Assembly (NCBI GenBank): GCA_025529335.1 | Contig: JAMYHX010000088.1 | Location: forward strand, 49,727 to 113,726 | Reading direction: 5' to 3' | DNA length: 64,000 bases | From: Rhizopus sp. PT2906 | Taxonomy: Eukaryota > Mucoromycota > Mucoromycetes > Mucorales > Rhizopodaceae | Shown: positions 33,150-44,875 of the stretch, in pieces | Numbering within the stretch: the first letter of the stretch is position 1 | Layout of the letters: each line of letters starts with the position of its first letter | Position numbers and translations under genes: made by a program | Notes under the pieces: generated by a model | What the model was told of the DNA's origin: nothing | Databases searched by the model: none | The model's input: only the letters and a program-made list of their open reading frames with translations

Positions 33150-33724
33150 ATGCAGGCATTTCGATCACTCTTGCGACCATTGACTACTTCCATCAGTCCT
33201 TTAAAGCCCTTCTTGTCTACAGCTACAGCATTCAACAGGGGAATCTTGAGCCAATTAAAACCTGTCAGCAACATACAAAGTGCTCACATGGCCACTCTCA
33301 ACCAAGTCATTCGTAAATGTCGCAAGTCCAAGCCCAAATTGAGCAAGACACCTGCCTTGGACAGCTGTTATCAACGCAAAGGCGTGTGTAATAAAGTCTA
33401 TACCACCAAACCTAAAAAGCCCAACTCAGCTCAACGTAAGGTTGCTCGTGTAAAGTTGACAAACGGAAAGGTCGTTACTGCCTATATTCCTGGTGAAGGA
33501 CATAATCTGCAAGAACACTCTGTTGTTCTCGTTCGTGGTGGTCGTGTACCTGATCTTCCAGGTGTTCGTTACCATCTTGTTCGTGGTGCTTTAGATCTTC
33601 AAGGTGTTGCTACAAGAACAACAAGTAGATCTAAATACGGAAGTAAGGATGAATGTTTATTATCCATTTCAGCCTACTAAACTCATTTTATATTATAGCC
33701 AAGAAGCCAAGCAAGAACAACTAA
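33150..33724 (+). CDS. Mitochondrial small-subunit ribosomal protein uS12m
   Basis: Two exons (33150-33642, 33699-33724) give 172 residues. About 46 residues rich in Arg/Ser/Leu (MQAFRSLLRPLTTSISPLKP) form a mitochondrial presequence. The uS12 core follows: MATLNQVIRKCRKSK, CYQRKGVC, KKPNSAQRKVARVKL, YIPGEGHNLQEHS, VRGGRVPDLPGVRYH and the end SKYGTKKPSKNN, completed by the 26-nt second exon. uS12 lies in the decoding centre; the KKPNSA loop is the streptomycin-response region. The ATG at 33150 begins the presequence; the longer upstream frame is not used. Confidence 0.96.
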
Positions 33725-34036
33725 TCTTTATATACTCTTTTAGAAAGAATTCTGTAAAAAGAAACAATCACATTGTGTTCAGGCCATGTGTAAAGTCAAT
33801 AAATTGTATACAAATGCCATTCACCAAAAAAAAAAATATCACGTATACGTTTTGTCATGGATAGTAGCGAACCTCCCACTTGAATTCAATAAAATCAGCT
33901 GGAGGGTAAAGGGCACTAAGCTACAGTCTTCTTTTTTTTTTTCAGTGCTCATATGTCTTTTTTTTTTCCACTTAAACAGAACTACAGTAAAGAAATTAAG
34001 CATATTTATTATAATTTGGATATTTCATCAATAAAC

Positions 34037-34068
<32 letters not shown>

Positions 34069-34092
34069 CACACAAAGGGAAAGAAAAAAACT
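33725..34092. other. Intergenic, (TA)n repeat
   Basis: Convergent 3' flanks. A (TA)n run lies at about 34038-34063. No coding signal. Confidence 0.45.
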
Positions 34093-35710
34093 CTAGTATA
34101 TAAACAAGATAGTGGCCAAGACAGACACAAATGCTAAACTAACCACAGGCTTGACAACATCGGCTCTACTGGCTAATGCGTTCATGACATCCGTATCCAA
34201 GAAACCAAAGCCAGAGAAACTCATGTTGACGGTGGGCACAGTGACCAAGACCAATTTGTTGGTTCGGTTGGAAGCAGGCGAATTGGGACCCCAGATCCAA
34301 TCATTCGTTTGATAGTGTGGAATGCCTGCCAAGTTTTGAGCATTGAGGCTGCTGATGAGCCCTGTAGCGTCTGTCAGATTGACAGTGTTTTGATATTCAA
34401 GACGACCCTCAGTGTTATTTCCGATAGATATACCATAGGTTATGTTTGTCTTGATCTGTTGAGCGACATCAACAGGTGTAGTTGTGTTGACATCAAACAC
34501 AATCGGCTCATCAATATGTGTTGACAGGAGCTGTGCAACGGCCACACGTGCGGTTGGGCTGCTGCGATTGGCAGGGAATCCACTCAGAGCAAAATCATAT
34601 TCGAGCGAATTGGGTTGCATCACAATGGGTGCTGTATTGTTCAGTTGCAGGTTGCTTGCTCTCCAGGTGATCTTTACAGAGAATTGAGTTCCATTGTTAT
34701 TGTTGCTGTTATAGGTGGCGTTAGCAAATGTGGTTGTCTGTAAATAGAATTGACTCGAGTTCGTGGGTACAGTAATGTTGGATACCATCAATGGCTGCCA
34801 TTGCAGATTTTGGAGAGAGCTGCTGGATAAAATAGGCTCATTGCTGTCATAGAATCCATTCTGGTTAAGATCATCAAATTCAATAATATGAGAGAACTGC
34901 AATCGATAGGTGAAATCAGCTGTTGGAGCACTAGTGTCTGAAGTGGCAAAAAAGGCATGGTCAACCATGGGGAATTGGTTGTTGGTACTAATGTTGAATG
35001 AGATGTGATAGTTTTCGTCATTTTTGCCGGTGAATGCTGTCCCATTGATAACGACGTTAGGTGTGTTACTGCCTTGCTCTGTCAATTGTGGTGCATAGTA
35101 GTACCCGTTTTGTTGGTTGTATCGGTGATATGCTGCATGATATCCCATGAAAAGGAAAGGTGGCACTATAGCAAAATAAAGTAATCCTGGATTGTAGAAG
35201 CCATAATAACCGTATCTGGAGACTGGTGAGTATCCGCCTGTGTAGGCTGGAGGATAGTGTGTATAGGTTGCTAGAAAAAAAAAAACAAAGTTATAACGCA
35301 CTTCATATTATCATAATGAACTTTCAATCGTACTTCGCTTATTTGTATAACTGTATGGAGGAGGAGAGTTGAAGGAACCTGAGCCTCCTCTGTTAGAAAC
35401 ACTATTTGGAGTACCTATATATCATGACATATTTGTAAATATTTATTCAATATGTATCAATAGACAACATTACCAGCACTTCCTCTAGATCCGCCTGTTC
35501 CGCCTGTTCCGCCTGTTCCTCCCGTGCCTCCACCTGTTCTAGCTCCACCTCCACCACCGCCTCCTCCACCTCCTCGACCTCCACCGCCACCTCCTTTAGC
35601 CAAGACAGCTGAAAAGAAAAATCAGTATTGATAATAGTAATTCCATAATTGCTATAGTTACCTATAGTACAGTAGAGTAGTAAAATCGATGTGTGCAAAG
35701 CAAACTTCAT
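34093..35710 (-). CDS. Secreted or GPI-anchored Gly-rich glycoprotein, unknown
   Basis: Four exons (35710-35662, 35608-35474, 35414-35334, 35270-34093) give 480 residues. A signal peptide (MKFALHTSILLLYCTIAVLA) leads into a poly-Gly/Arg tract and then a Pro/Tyr-rich region (PPPYSYTNK, THYPPAYTGGYS). A short hydrophobic segment comes next (LLYFAIVPPFLFMGY). The ectodomain has many N-glycosylation sequons (NGT, NIT, NNT, NMS). The protein ends in a hydrophobic tail (PVVSLAFVSVLATILFIY) that could be a GPI signal or membrane anchor. Probably a cell-surface protein; the family is not identified. Confidence 0.75.
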
Positions 35711-36074
35711 TATTCAGTTGTATACGTAATAATAAGAGAAACAAGAGAAAAAAAGGAAGCAATCGAAAATGACAAAATTTATATATTTTTGGTATGCTTT
35801 GTGTAACATGTTGCGCTAAGCACGATGCTAAGCTCAGTGATCGCATGAACAGAAGGCTAAGTTTAGTATAATGCTTTTATGCGTATTGACAACTAAGCAA
35901 ATAACAATCGGAAAGAAGTTTCTCCTTGGTTATATAAACATTACACAAGGAAAAGGAAAAAAACAAGTGGAAATGAAGTATTTTTTTTTGCAAGAGGTTT
36001 TCAATCATAGCTGATTGTACACTCGACTTGCTTGCTATTGAAAACAGAGTGGTAATTTCTTGTAATTTACAGGG

Positions 36075-36567
36075 TCAATGCAGGAGCAACGATTTCAAAG
36101 ACATCCGCAGCAGCACGTTCAGATTCTTTGGCATAATAAAAGAGCGTAAAGCTGCCAAAGAGTTTGGAAGAGTGATTCGGCCAATCCCTAATATGGTGCA
36201 GATGGCTAAATGCTTGCGCCACAAAGAAAACCAAGTGTAACCCTATAATGAATATATATATATATATATAAATTTACTATTTAACGTGTCTCTTCCAATA
36301 TCCTCTTAGTTGAAACTTACCATTCACTTGGAAACATATAATTGGATAACCATTTGAACGAAATTTTTCGACAGTAGAGAAAATGCTTGCTTTTATTGCT
36401 ATCGTCAGGTTTCACCTTGCCATAGCCCAACGAGTGGCCTATTCTCAGCTGTACGATGACATCAGGTCGAATTTGAGGCATCGTTTCCTCCATTTTATTG
36501 GACCACTGCAACAGAACTTTCTTGTTGACATCCGCAAATATTGATGCAAGCAGAAGTTTGTATTTAA
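36075..36567 (-). pseudogene. Relic of a mucoralean repeated gene family
   Basis: Two exon-like blocks read on the minus strand. The first (36567 to about 36320) gives LLASIFADVNKKVLLQWSNK, then RPDVIVQLRIGHSLGYGKVK. After a frame shift comes STVEKFRSNGYPIICFQVNG, and after an intron with good borders (GTAAGT...ATAG) comes LHLVFFV. Another frame shift leads to LAICTILGIGRITLPNSLAA and PKNLNVLL. From memory this matches a large family of unknown function in Rhizopus- and Mucor-like genomes (RPD-, GFGEVKP- and FQVxGF-type motifs). Two frame shifts make it a decayed copy. Confidence 0.65.
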
Positions 36568-36994
36568 CTGTTATTGAAAAAAAAAGCAGTTAAGCCGATG
36601 ATATGTAAAGTAGCTTGTTTGTTAAAAAGAAAAGAGTATTGTTAAAATAAGAGGCGTGTGCGTTTTATATGAGATAGAACCCCTGGCTGCTATAATATTT
36701 AATGTCGTCAGCGTGATTATTTATGTTACTATTGCTGTCAATGTTATTCTCATAAGATGCTATAGAGGAATATGTTTACTCTACTATAAAATTACACTTA
36801 TGCGACTCTGTAGGGTTGTACGAAGGATGACTTTTGAGGTGCTTAGCATTATAGAATTTCTGGATATCTGCATCATTGATATGGTGCATTCATCCAGCAA
36901 TCGAAAGACATAGCGTTACGTTCAAAGGCTTAAAGCTCGTTTTGATAAGGCTAGCGGGTCTTATTACAGGATGTGTCTGCTTTATTTGATATGA
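36568..36994. other. Interval between gene-family relic and RMD1-like gene
   Basis: No gene is supported. A coding-like minus-strand stretch at about 36785-36915 (YVFRLLDECTISMMQISRNS) may be a further piece of the relic, but it is uncertain. The overlapping plus-strand frame is hydrophobic and unconvincing. Confidence 0.35.
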
Positions 36995-38245
36995 TTAGCG
37001 TATTATTTGCTTAGAAAGGTACTTTAACCAGATATCGTTCAAATCTATAGCGTAATCTAATTTTTCACGGTTAGATAAACCAAGTATATGCACTCACTAC
37101 GTTTACCTATTTTTCTATTAAAAATGTCTATTCTAGTTTGCGCATCAAACCTTGCAGATATTTTATTGACGATATCTAAAAAGAGATTGAGCTCATGCCA
37201 TGATTCTTTATTCATATAGTCATTACCTTGCAACTCTGGATTTTCCCATTTAAAACTAGATGTGCCTAGAAATCCATCATTTGCACTGGCATAAGCTCTT
37301 GATCGAATAAATAAGAATTCAGATAACCACTGATTATAATTAGTGGATTTTGATATGCCTGTAGAAAGTGCGACGTGACAGCTATGTTCTAAGGATTGGA
37401 TGCTCTTGTCCAGACTGATTTCCATGCTTTTTATTTTGGCAACTCGTCCTAGGCCATAAGAAAAGGCAAGCTTGGACAAGTAAATGCCCAAAGGATTTAA
37501 TATGGCTACATTTCCTTTCAAGTCGGTTATTCTAAATCGAATCTATTAGTTTTTGACTACGGAATGACTTGTATTCCCTATTTACTCGTCTTCGTCTACT
37601 GTATAATCTATCGTTTCCTTTGCCTTTTCTATAGCAACATTTGATTCGCTTTTTTTCTCAATTTTGGTGACATAAAGACTTGAGAACTTTGTTTCCTGAG
37701 ATGGTTGCATCCCCCAACAAGCAAATGATCCATTTGAGAATACAAAGATGTCTCCTCCTTGTTCTTGGTCAACAATATGAAGCGCGTCCTTTGCGTTGAT
37801 CTCGCTTGTTATTCTAAATTCTCGCTGATCTGTCATTGTGAGTTCATATCGGAGTTTGTCCATGTAATAAGCATCCGCTGTATTGTATGCATTACAGATT
37901 TGTGTCTAAAGAAAGATAAAGATACATGATTAATAGCAAAAAGGACGTATTTACATTGGGGTTATATTCTTGAGGTAAAGGCGTATTCGTTATTTCTGCA
38001 TCAATTTCCATGACACGTCGAAGTAAGTCCTGTAACGCCCCAGCATTTTTTTCAACGCCCAAGTGTCTAAAGGTAGAGTAACTCTAGACATAAAGTGTCA
38101 AAATATCAAAAGTATGGCTTTTTTATGAATATTCTCTCTATTTTTGTACATAAGAAAGCTTAATAGTACAAGTCTTTATTTCTATATTTTTACGTACTAC
38201 TCTTGTTCCAATAAAGATAGAATAGCTTCTAGTCAACAATGACAT
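36995..38245 (-). CDS. RMD1/RMND1-like (DUF155) protein
   Basis: Five exons (38245-38198, 38083-37955, 37905-37586, 37531-37107, 37056-36995) give 327 residues. The start MSLLTRSYSIFIGTRV looks like a mitochondrial presequence. Family features are ICNAYNTADAYYMDKL, GGDIFVFSNGSFACWGM, LSKLAFSYGLGRVAKIKSME, FKWENPELQ and RIDIFNRKIDYAID. RMD1/RMND1 proteins act in mitochondrial translation or meiotic nuclear division. The protein stops soon after the last family helix and lacks the C-terminal membrane segment usual in the family, so the 3' end may be misjoined or truncated. It shares a 142-bp divergent promoter with RPB4. Confidence 0.75.
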
Positions 38246-38387
38246 GACCTACAAAAAATATTAAAAGAAAAGGGAAAGGGGGAGAAGAAAGATGTATGAC
38301 TAAAAAGGAAGTTGTGACTTGAGAATTTTCGTTAGTGCTTTGCTTCCTTGTTTCTTTCTTTTTTTAAAATTGCTTTATTTATTATTA

Positions 38388-39038
38388 ATGACATCAGTTA
38401 AACAACCAAAGAAGAGGTTCATTAGACGCGGTGGAGCTGAACAGGAAGATGCTTCCAATTTGAAGCTGGGAGAAGGTGTGAGAAAATAAAGACTTCAAAA
38501 AAGATCCAATAGATTAAATGTGTATGATTTATAGAATTTGACAATGCACAATGTTTATATCTATCAGAAGTTCGAGTTATTTTAGATGCACAAGATAATA
38601 AAGGCATAGAAGTACAGAATAGAGCAACAACAAAGTAAATAATACAATACTAGCGCTATCTTTGACTCATCAATAAATCATAGTGCTGTTTTAGCGAAAA
38701 CATTAGAATATGTACGTAACTTTAGCAGATACAATACCATGGAAGCTGTTCGTGAAGTCAGACAGTAAGTCTCTATAATAAATTAAAGAGGGCTGACTAT
38801 TCAATGACAAAAAGGATTATGGCCAAAGATTCACTGACACAATTCGAAGTTGCACAAATGGCTAATTTATGTTGTGAGGAAGCTGAAGAGGCAAAGGCAC
38901 TTATTCCAAGGTATAGCAAAGGAATATTCAATGAAAAGTGTGTGCTCACATAATAATAGTATATCAACAAAATATGATGATGACGAGCTTCAAGAAGTAT
39001 TAAATCAAATGCAACAGATCAGAAAGTTCCAAGGTTAA
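38388..39038 (+). CDS. RPB4: RNA polymerase II subunit RPB4
   Basis: Five small exons (38388-38475, 38535-38634, 38684-38764, 38815-38910, 38960-39038) give 147 residues, close to human POLR2D. Signatures are EFDNAQCLYLSEVRVIL, LEYVRNFSRY, LTQFEVAQMANLCCEEAEEA, KALIP and the terminal DDDELQEVLNQMQQIRKFQ. RPB4 pairs with RPB7 in the stalk of Pol II and links transcription with mRNA export and decay. An internal GTACG...TTTAG pair in exon 3 is not used, because removing it would destroy the conserved YVRNFSRY. Confidence 0.95.
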
Positions 39039-39298
39039 AAAAGCATCTGGATAGTTTGTTTGTATACTTTAATTAAATGGGGGGAAAAGAAGAAAGAAAA
39101 GGGATTGCAGCTTTTTCTAACTAGAAGACTAATGAATAAAAGATAAAGTATTGTTCATTTTATACTTACCGAGGCGTTAAGGAATGCACAGCCGTTATAG
39201 ACAGCGCATTAAATCCAGAGAACACCATTAGTCTCTTTTGTAGAGCTTTCATTGTTATGCTTTGATTTGTAAACAAAGATATCATATATATTGACTGT

Positions 39299-39625
39299 TT
39301 ACATCACGATTCCACACAGTACCACAATAACTGCAGCAACTTCTTCCATTGTTAGCAGGTTGTGAGTGCGTCTATCGTCTCCTTCAATCAAATGCATTCT
39401 CATTAATGGACTGATGATGATATATGGTGCATCGGTTTCTCTTTGATCATTACCATCACTGATAATATTGCTGCTCTCATGGTTGCTCAATACCTCATAC
39501 GTATGGCGATATACACGTGCGAAGGTGTTACATTGGGCAAGCATAACTGAAAGCTCTCTAATGATCTCAGGATCAAGACTATCATTTCTCTCCGAACGTC
39601 TTTCGGCTGTAAATGATGGGTCGTA
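39299..39625 (-). mobile_element. Helitron helicase-like fragment
   Basis: A minus-strand open stretch reads YDPSFTAERRSERNDSLDPE, IIRELSVMLAQCNTFARVYR, HTYEVLSN, then YIIISPLMRMHLIEGDDRRT and HNLLTMEEVAAVI before losing similarity and stopping. This is the N-terminal Helitron_like_N region (LMxxNPYAxxY, RLIEGxDRRTxNLPTxxEVA), which lies upstream of the Rep/helicase domains in Helitron transposons. No Rep HUH motif or helicase domain is present in the window, so this is a short decayed remnant. Confidence 0.72.
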
Positions 39626-39947
39626 GACGTAATGCTTGTTTTTTGGTTATATCAGATTCATCGGTATTTGATTTTCGTACGTAACCAGCAGTAGATTTGG
39701 TGGCCATTGACGATTTGACCTGGGGAAACACTACATGCACCAGAAAATACACCAGAAGTTAGACTAACACTACAGGCGCTACCTTTATCCATTACCTGTG
39801 ATGTCGCCAAACAAAGCTTTTCATTATATAGCGTCAAACTAAATATTTATAAAGTCGCCATATTGGTTTTTTCTTTTCAGGAAGAGAAAAAAAAACAGTT
39901 CTTTTCTTTATTACTTTGTTCTAAATACTCTAAAACTTGTCCTATGC
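39626..39947. other. Intergenic, possible further Helitron-derived DNA
   Basis: No gene seen between the Helitron fragment and the 3' end of the GT32 gene. Anonymous AT-rich sequence. Confidence 0.35.
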
Positions 39948-41834
39948 TTATATATTATGACTTGATTTTTTTCTTGTAGATTTCTTTGGTTTGTTTGTAT
40001 GATACAGATGTAATATTTCCTCTGAGCTTAATCCTTTTTCCCAAACATGAATATCGCGGAAAGTTGCTTCCAAATTAACGCTATTGTCCCAGGGGTTTTG
40101 GTACTTGTCATTCAAAGGCTCAATAGATCCAAACCATATTCCCCTAACTATACTTCCTATCTCGTTTGGATAATTCCAATTAGCCTTACTGACCACGACG
40201 TGCCCATCCATGTAAAGTGCAATGGCCGGTATGCTTTGGTTGGTCGAGACTGGATGAATAGTGAGGGCATAATGATGATATTCTTTATCTAATCCAAAGG
40301 GCGAAGGACGCAGTTGTAGACCAGCTATACCATCCCACTCCCACTTTTCGTTTCGTTTTATGACCTTGATCGATATAGATTCTGCATTTCTCTTAAGTTG
40401 ATGCGTATAAGCACAGATACGTCCGTGATCTGTCTGGATAACCATAGCCATCTTACCGCTTCCTGGATTGCTTACGGCAGTTTTCATCCACCAGCTGACA
40501 GTGATGGTCTGAGCCGAAGTTTGAGTGGGCATACCCAAGAAGATGTAGCTTGTGTCTCCAGAGAGATAGACACCATCATTCACATACACCGCATTTCTCA
40601 TAATTCCTGCTAGATGATTGCCCGAGTCGTCTTCTGCTGGTAGCGGGTTTATTCCTTTTCTTGCTTCGTTCGTGGGTTCTTTTAGTGGCCAATGCCCCAC
40701 CAAGCCATCTGCTCTCTTGGTATGGCGCAGGATATGACAACTATCGGGTCTAGGGTCTGGTTTTCCGTCCAATAAGAACGGTCTCAGTCGACAATAAAGA
40801 CTGTTATCAATCTCCATCATCACCTTTTCGTTCACATCCTTCATCAAGTTCTTGTTAGCTGCTGATTCCCAAATATGTGTGCCCAGATTTGCTGAAAAGT
40901 CATAACTTTTTTCGAGAAAGAGTGTGCGCAATCCAGCACTGTCCCAGAGTGGCCAAAAGTAAGAAGTATAATTCAAGACGGTGACCTCGTTGGGGAAAAA
41001 GGGGGCAAGCTTCCCGGGCAGGACGACCGAATGATAATTCCAATCAGAGCTATCAAAAGTGGCATAAGTAGCGTACCATCTTTGTATGAATCTAGAATGA
41101 GGTCTTGCCATGATCATGGCATTGCACAGTCCCACGGAACCATCTGTTCATATATAAGTATATATATATATAACATCATAAGGCTTTTTTCATCGCAACT
41201 TACCTACACCTTCCTGTGCCATAATGAACTCCTTGTTCAATAAATGATCAACTGGCTTTAAAGAGATCAGATCGAGATCAACATAGATGCCTCCATACTT
41301 TTCAAGGACTTCTAAACGAACGACATCTGCTCGATGTGCATAATGACTCACAGGTCGATCAAATACTTTTTGAATCAAGGGCACTTTGTTCAGTGTCAGC
41401 ATAGGCCGAGCTCGTTCAAAGTTGTCACCAACAGGTAAATGATGGTAGTGAAACATGATCTTTTCCGGTTTCAATACGTCGTGTGCTGATTTGATGGCGA
41501 GATAGTGTATCAGGTCCAATGTGGGTTCAGGATCTCGTAGACCATAAACAAAGTGAACAATCTTGGGGATGCGATGACCCATGGGTGTAAGTGATGCTTC
41601 TTGAGCAAGTGTCAGTTCTTTAAAATGACCTGATGAAGGTGGTGGTAATCGCACTTCCAGTGAGTGGCTCTTGGCCTGTTGTATTGGGCGATCTTTGGTA
41701 GATGATAAACGAGAAAGATAAAAGAACAAGATGAGGAAAAAGATGATCAGTGGCCATCTCTTTCTGAATCGAAGCCGGGAGAAGGAATAATTGTTTCTTT
41801 TATGAAAAGGTAAAGGATGTCTAGATTTAAACAT
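39948..41834 (-). CDS. GT32-type glycosyltransferase fused to a LamG-like domain
   Basis: Two exons (41834-41204, 41143-39948) give 608 residues. A short cytosolic tail is followed by a membrane anchor (WPLIIFFLILFFYLSRL) and a Gly_transf_sug/GT32 domain: IPKIVHFVYGLRDP, HRADVVRLEVLEKYGGIYVD with DxD motif DLD, SVGLCNAMIMARP. After about residue 360 a beta-rich concanavalin/LamG-like domain begins (GHWPLKE, VSWWMKT, YHHYALTIHP, ALYMDGHVV, FRDIHVWEKGLSSEEI). The second domain may bind carbohydrate, and the enzyme is probably a Golgi mannosyl- or related transferase. The combination is unusual. Confidence 0.85.
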
Positions 41835-42455
41835 GATCCATTATATTTTTACAAAGAAAAAAAAAAGAGAGAGAGAGACGCATAAAGGGTATTTTTATTT
41901 TTACAAGCTAGATATTTCTGTATTTCTGGTTGTACTACCCGCTAAATCATCCCCGTGCATTTAGTTGCAGCATTTAGAAATTATGGAACTTTGATCCAAC
42001 AGTACATCTTTGAGATTTACTCTACCTTTATTATAAGACATTGATAAATTTGCTTTCAAAATAGAGGATAACTGCCTAGTATGTTTGCCCTCTTTATTAT
42101 AGAGCAATTGACTTTAGAATGATACACTTGACCAAATATAGGATGTGCCACAACATGTTTTACTCAGTCTTTCCCAGGTAAACGGAAATAGAGTCTGATC
42201 CAGAAAAATACTCTCTCAGTAAAGATATACAGATGACGAGGACCTTTACCAAATACGGGTCAAGCATACTCTATTTCGTCTAAACAGACACTCATTTTGG
42301 TAAAGATATCAATAGAACCATTTCCTCTTGTATATTGAGTAGCTCGGAAAAAGACAGAGAGAGAGAGAGAGAGAAATCATATAAATCTTATAAAGGGCAT
42401 ACATGTATCTTTATAAAAGCATTTATTATAATCAAAAGCGATGTTTTCTTTTTTT
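41835..42455. other. Intergenic, (GA)n repeat
   Basis: 5' flank of the GT32 gene and 3' flank of the acyl-CoA dehydrogenase gene. It contains a (GA)n run near 42355-42374. No coding signal seen. Confidence 0.4.
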
Positions 42456-44188
42456 TTACATTTTGGCCCCCATAAAAGAGCCAACCTTTGTAGCTTGACG
42501 TACACCTAAATCTAACATAATTTCTAAAGATAGATGTGCGTTAATAACATGCGTATCCACACATAAACAACTATATTACCTTCTGAGCCACCAGGGATAG
42601 CAAACGCTCTTACTTCACGATACAATCGTTCCACTTTTTCACCTTGGCCACCACGGGTATAAGCCAAACCTCCAAAGATCTGAGCTGCTTCACGTGCACA
42701 GAATTCAAATGTACGTGTCGACTGGGCCTTACAAAGGGCAATGGGACCACCCAAACGAACAGGCTGTAATTCAGGAGGCATCTTCTTGGCTTGATAGATA
42801 AGAGACTCGAGCCATGCATGTGTTGCCTCTACCTTACGAATCATATTGGCCAACTTATTACGGATCACAGGGTGGTCAATGAGTCGTTTGCCAAAGGTCT
42901 TTCGCTTGTGAGCATATTTCATAGCTTCTTCAATACAGCATCGAGCAAAACGGTTAGCTTGGATGACGATACCGATACGCTCCGCATTGAAGTTATGCAT
43001 GATGTATTTGAACCCTTTGTTTTCTTTACCAATCAAGTTTTCCTTGGGCACCTTGACATCTTCAAAGGTGATGTAGGCTGTACCTGAAGGCCAGACACCG
43101 GAGCACTTCATCTGGCGTGTGGTCACACCAGGCATGTCACGTTCAATCAAAAGGAAGGAGATACCGTTGAACCCTTGTTCACCTGTACGACAGGCAACAG
43201 TGAAGTAGTCGGCAAAGGTACCGTTAGTAATCCACTTCTTTTCACCATTGACCAGGTAGTGGTCTCCCATATCCTTAGCCTCCGTCTGAAGATTGGCTAC
43301 ATCAGAGCCACCGGAAGGTTCGGTGATGGCTAAACAAATATGTTTTGTACCAGACAAGCAATCACGAACGACTTTATCCTTCAAATACTTGGATCCAAAA
43401 TGCATCACAGGAGGTAGACCGATACCAAGGCCACCGAGCAAGCCCCATGTAACCTAATAAAAAAAGGTGTCAAGAAAGGGGTAACCATGAAAACAAAATC
43501 CCACTTACGCCACCAGATCCACAACGAGACATTTCATCAGCGACAATTAAAGCGTGGAAAGGGTCAAACTCTTCATATGAAATACCACCTGGTAATCCAT
43601 AAGGAATATATTCTTTTTCAACACGACCCACAGAGGCAGCCAGGATACCAGCTTTTGCAGCTTTGACGTAAATCTCTCGAGGCATCTGTTTAGCTTCATC
43701 CCATTCGTGAGTATAAGGCATGATTTCACGCTCAACAAAGTCACGCATGAATTGACGTACTTTGCGATGAGAGTCGTTATAGTAGGGGCTATACCAATCT
43801 TGGTACCACATAGGATCGCCAAAGGGGACCATGTCACCAAAGACTTCACCGACTTGAAGAGGATTGGTCGTTGGTATGTCTTCCTGTTCTTCTGATTCTG
43901 TACCGATTTCACCAATCATGTACTGAGAGGCGATCTTTGTGAGAACAGAAGGATTGTGGAATGCGTCGAATTGCTTGGTAGCATCTGTACCAGCTGCTTT
44001 CAAAAGCACTTTCTTGCCTCCTGGATGGTCGTCCAAGAACTTTGAAATATCGTACACCTTGTCATGAACGATGATCCAACTATAAAATACATAAGATATT
44101 TCGCTGATGGCGTCTTTTGGTATATATTTTACCAATCATCTGTTTGACTATGCTTAGCGACTTCCTCAACGGTAAACTTCTTGGACAT
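42456..44188 (-). CDS. Cytochrome b5 / acyl-CoA dehydrogenase fusion
   Basis: Four exons (44188-44133, 44079-43509, 43453-42580, 42523-42456) give 522 residues. Residues 1-85 are a cytochrome b5 heme domain (WIIVHDKVYDISKFLDDHPG with heme-ligand His, then FDAFHNPSVL with the second His region). The rest is an acyl-CoA dehydrogenase: REIMPYTHEWDE, CLAITEPSGGSDVANLQT and KKWITNGTFADYFTVACRTG (FAD and substrate contacts), ERIGIVIQANRFARCCIEEA, and the C-terminal RGGQGEKVERLYREVRAFAI. It likely oxidises an acyl-CoA with electrons routed through the b5 heme. Such fusions exist in fungi; the substrate is unknown. Confidence 0.93.
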
Positions 44189-44875
44189 GGAATTAATGTA
44201 AGTAAAGAAAAGAAAATAGTAGAAATAATGAAATGCAGTCCTTTTAAATCAAGCGTTCGTTGTGATGTGAGTACTTCACGTGAAAAAAAAGTTAGGGTTT
44301 ACATATGAGCAATTTTGCCATATTAAGATAACCTTACAAACGTAAGGGGGGTATGTAAAGGAGGTTTGTACGTTATATAGAGAATGACGAAAGCGGAAGG
44401 CTAATCAAGCTGATAAAATACCGTCTTTCCTCACACAAGCAGACTTGAAAACTAGATAAACATCATTCAAAAAGAGAGAGGGTTGGAACTAGAAGAAAAA
44501 AAAATCATGCAATTAAATCATATGAAAAATTTGTACGGCCAAAAATTGGGCTATCTCCTTTGCACAGAGAATGAATTGACCAATGAAAAGAATAAATATT
44601 CAAATAGATCTCAATAACACACACACACAGTCTTTATTTGGATGGAATGACTTATACACCTTGTTCATCTTGTCATTTGATCAAATGGTCAAACACAAAC
44701 TTACCCCGCATTTTTACTTTAAATTCAGACGTTTTTATTTCTTTTTTGGACAAAGCAACACAACAGTTGCACTTTTTATTTTTTGAAGCGCTTCAAGTTG
44801 TTGAATGCATATAAAAGCCTGTGTCAAGTGGGACAGAGATAATCTCCCAGCTCAACTCTAGTCTTTAGTGAGTAA
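44189..44875. other. Intergenic, no gene seen
   Basis: Promoter side of the b5-dehydrogenase gene and 3' side of the unknown gene at 44876. AT-rich with a short (CA)n at about 44620. No coding structure recognised. Confidence 0.4.

Noticed and set aside
36656..36913. Hydrophobic 85-codon plus-strand frame
   Set aside because: Minus-strand reading is at least as coding-like and fits the adjacent relic; hydrophobicity follows from AT-rich composition.
37582..37863. Independent 93-residue gene
   Set aside because: It is the middle exon of the RMD1/RMND1-like gene; flanking exons join in phase on both sides.
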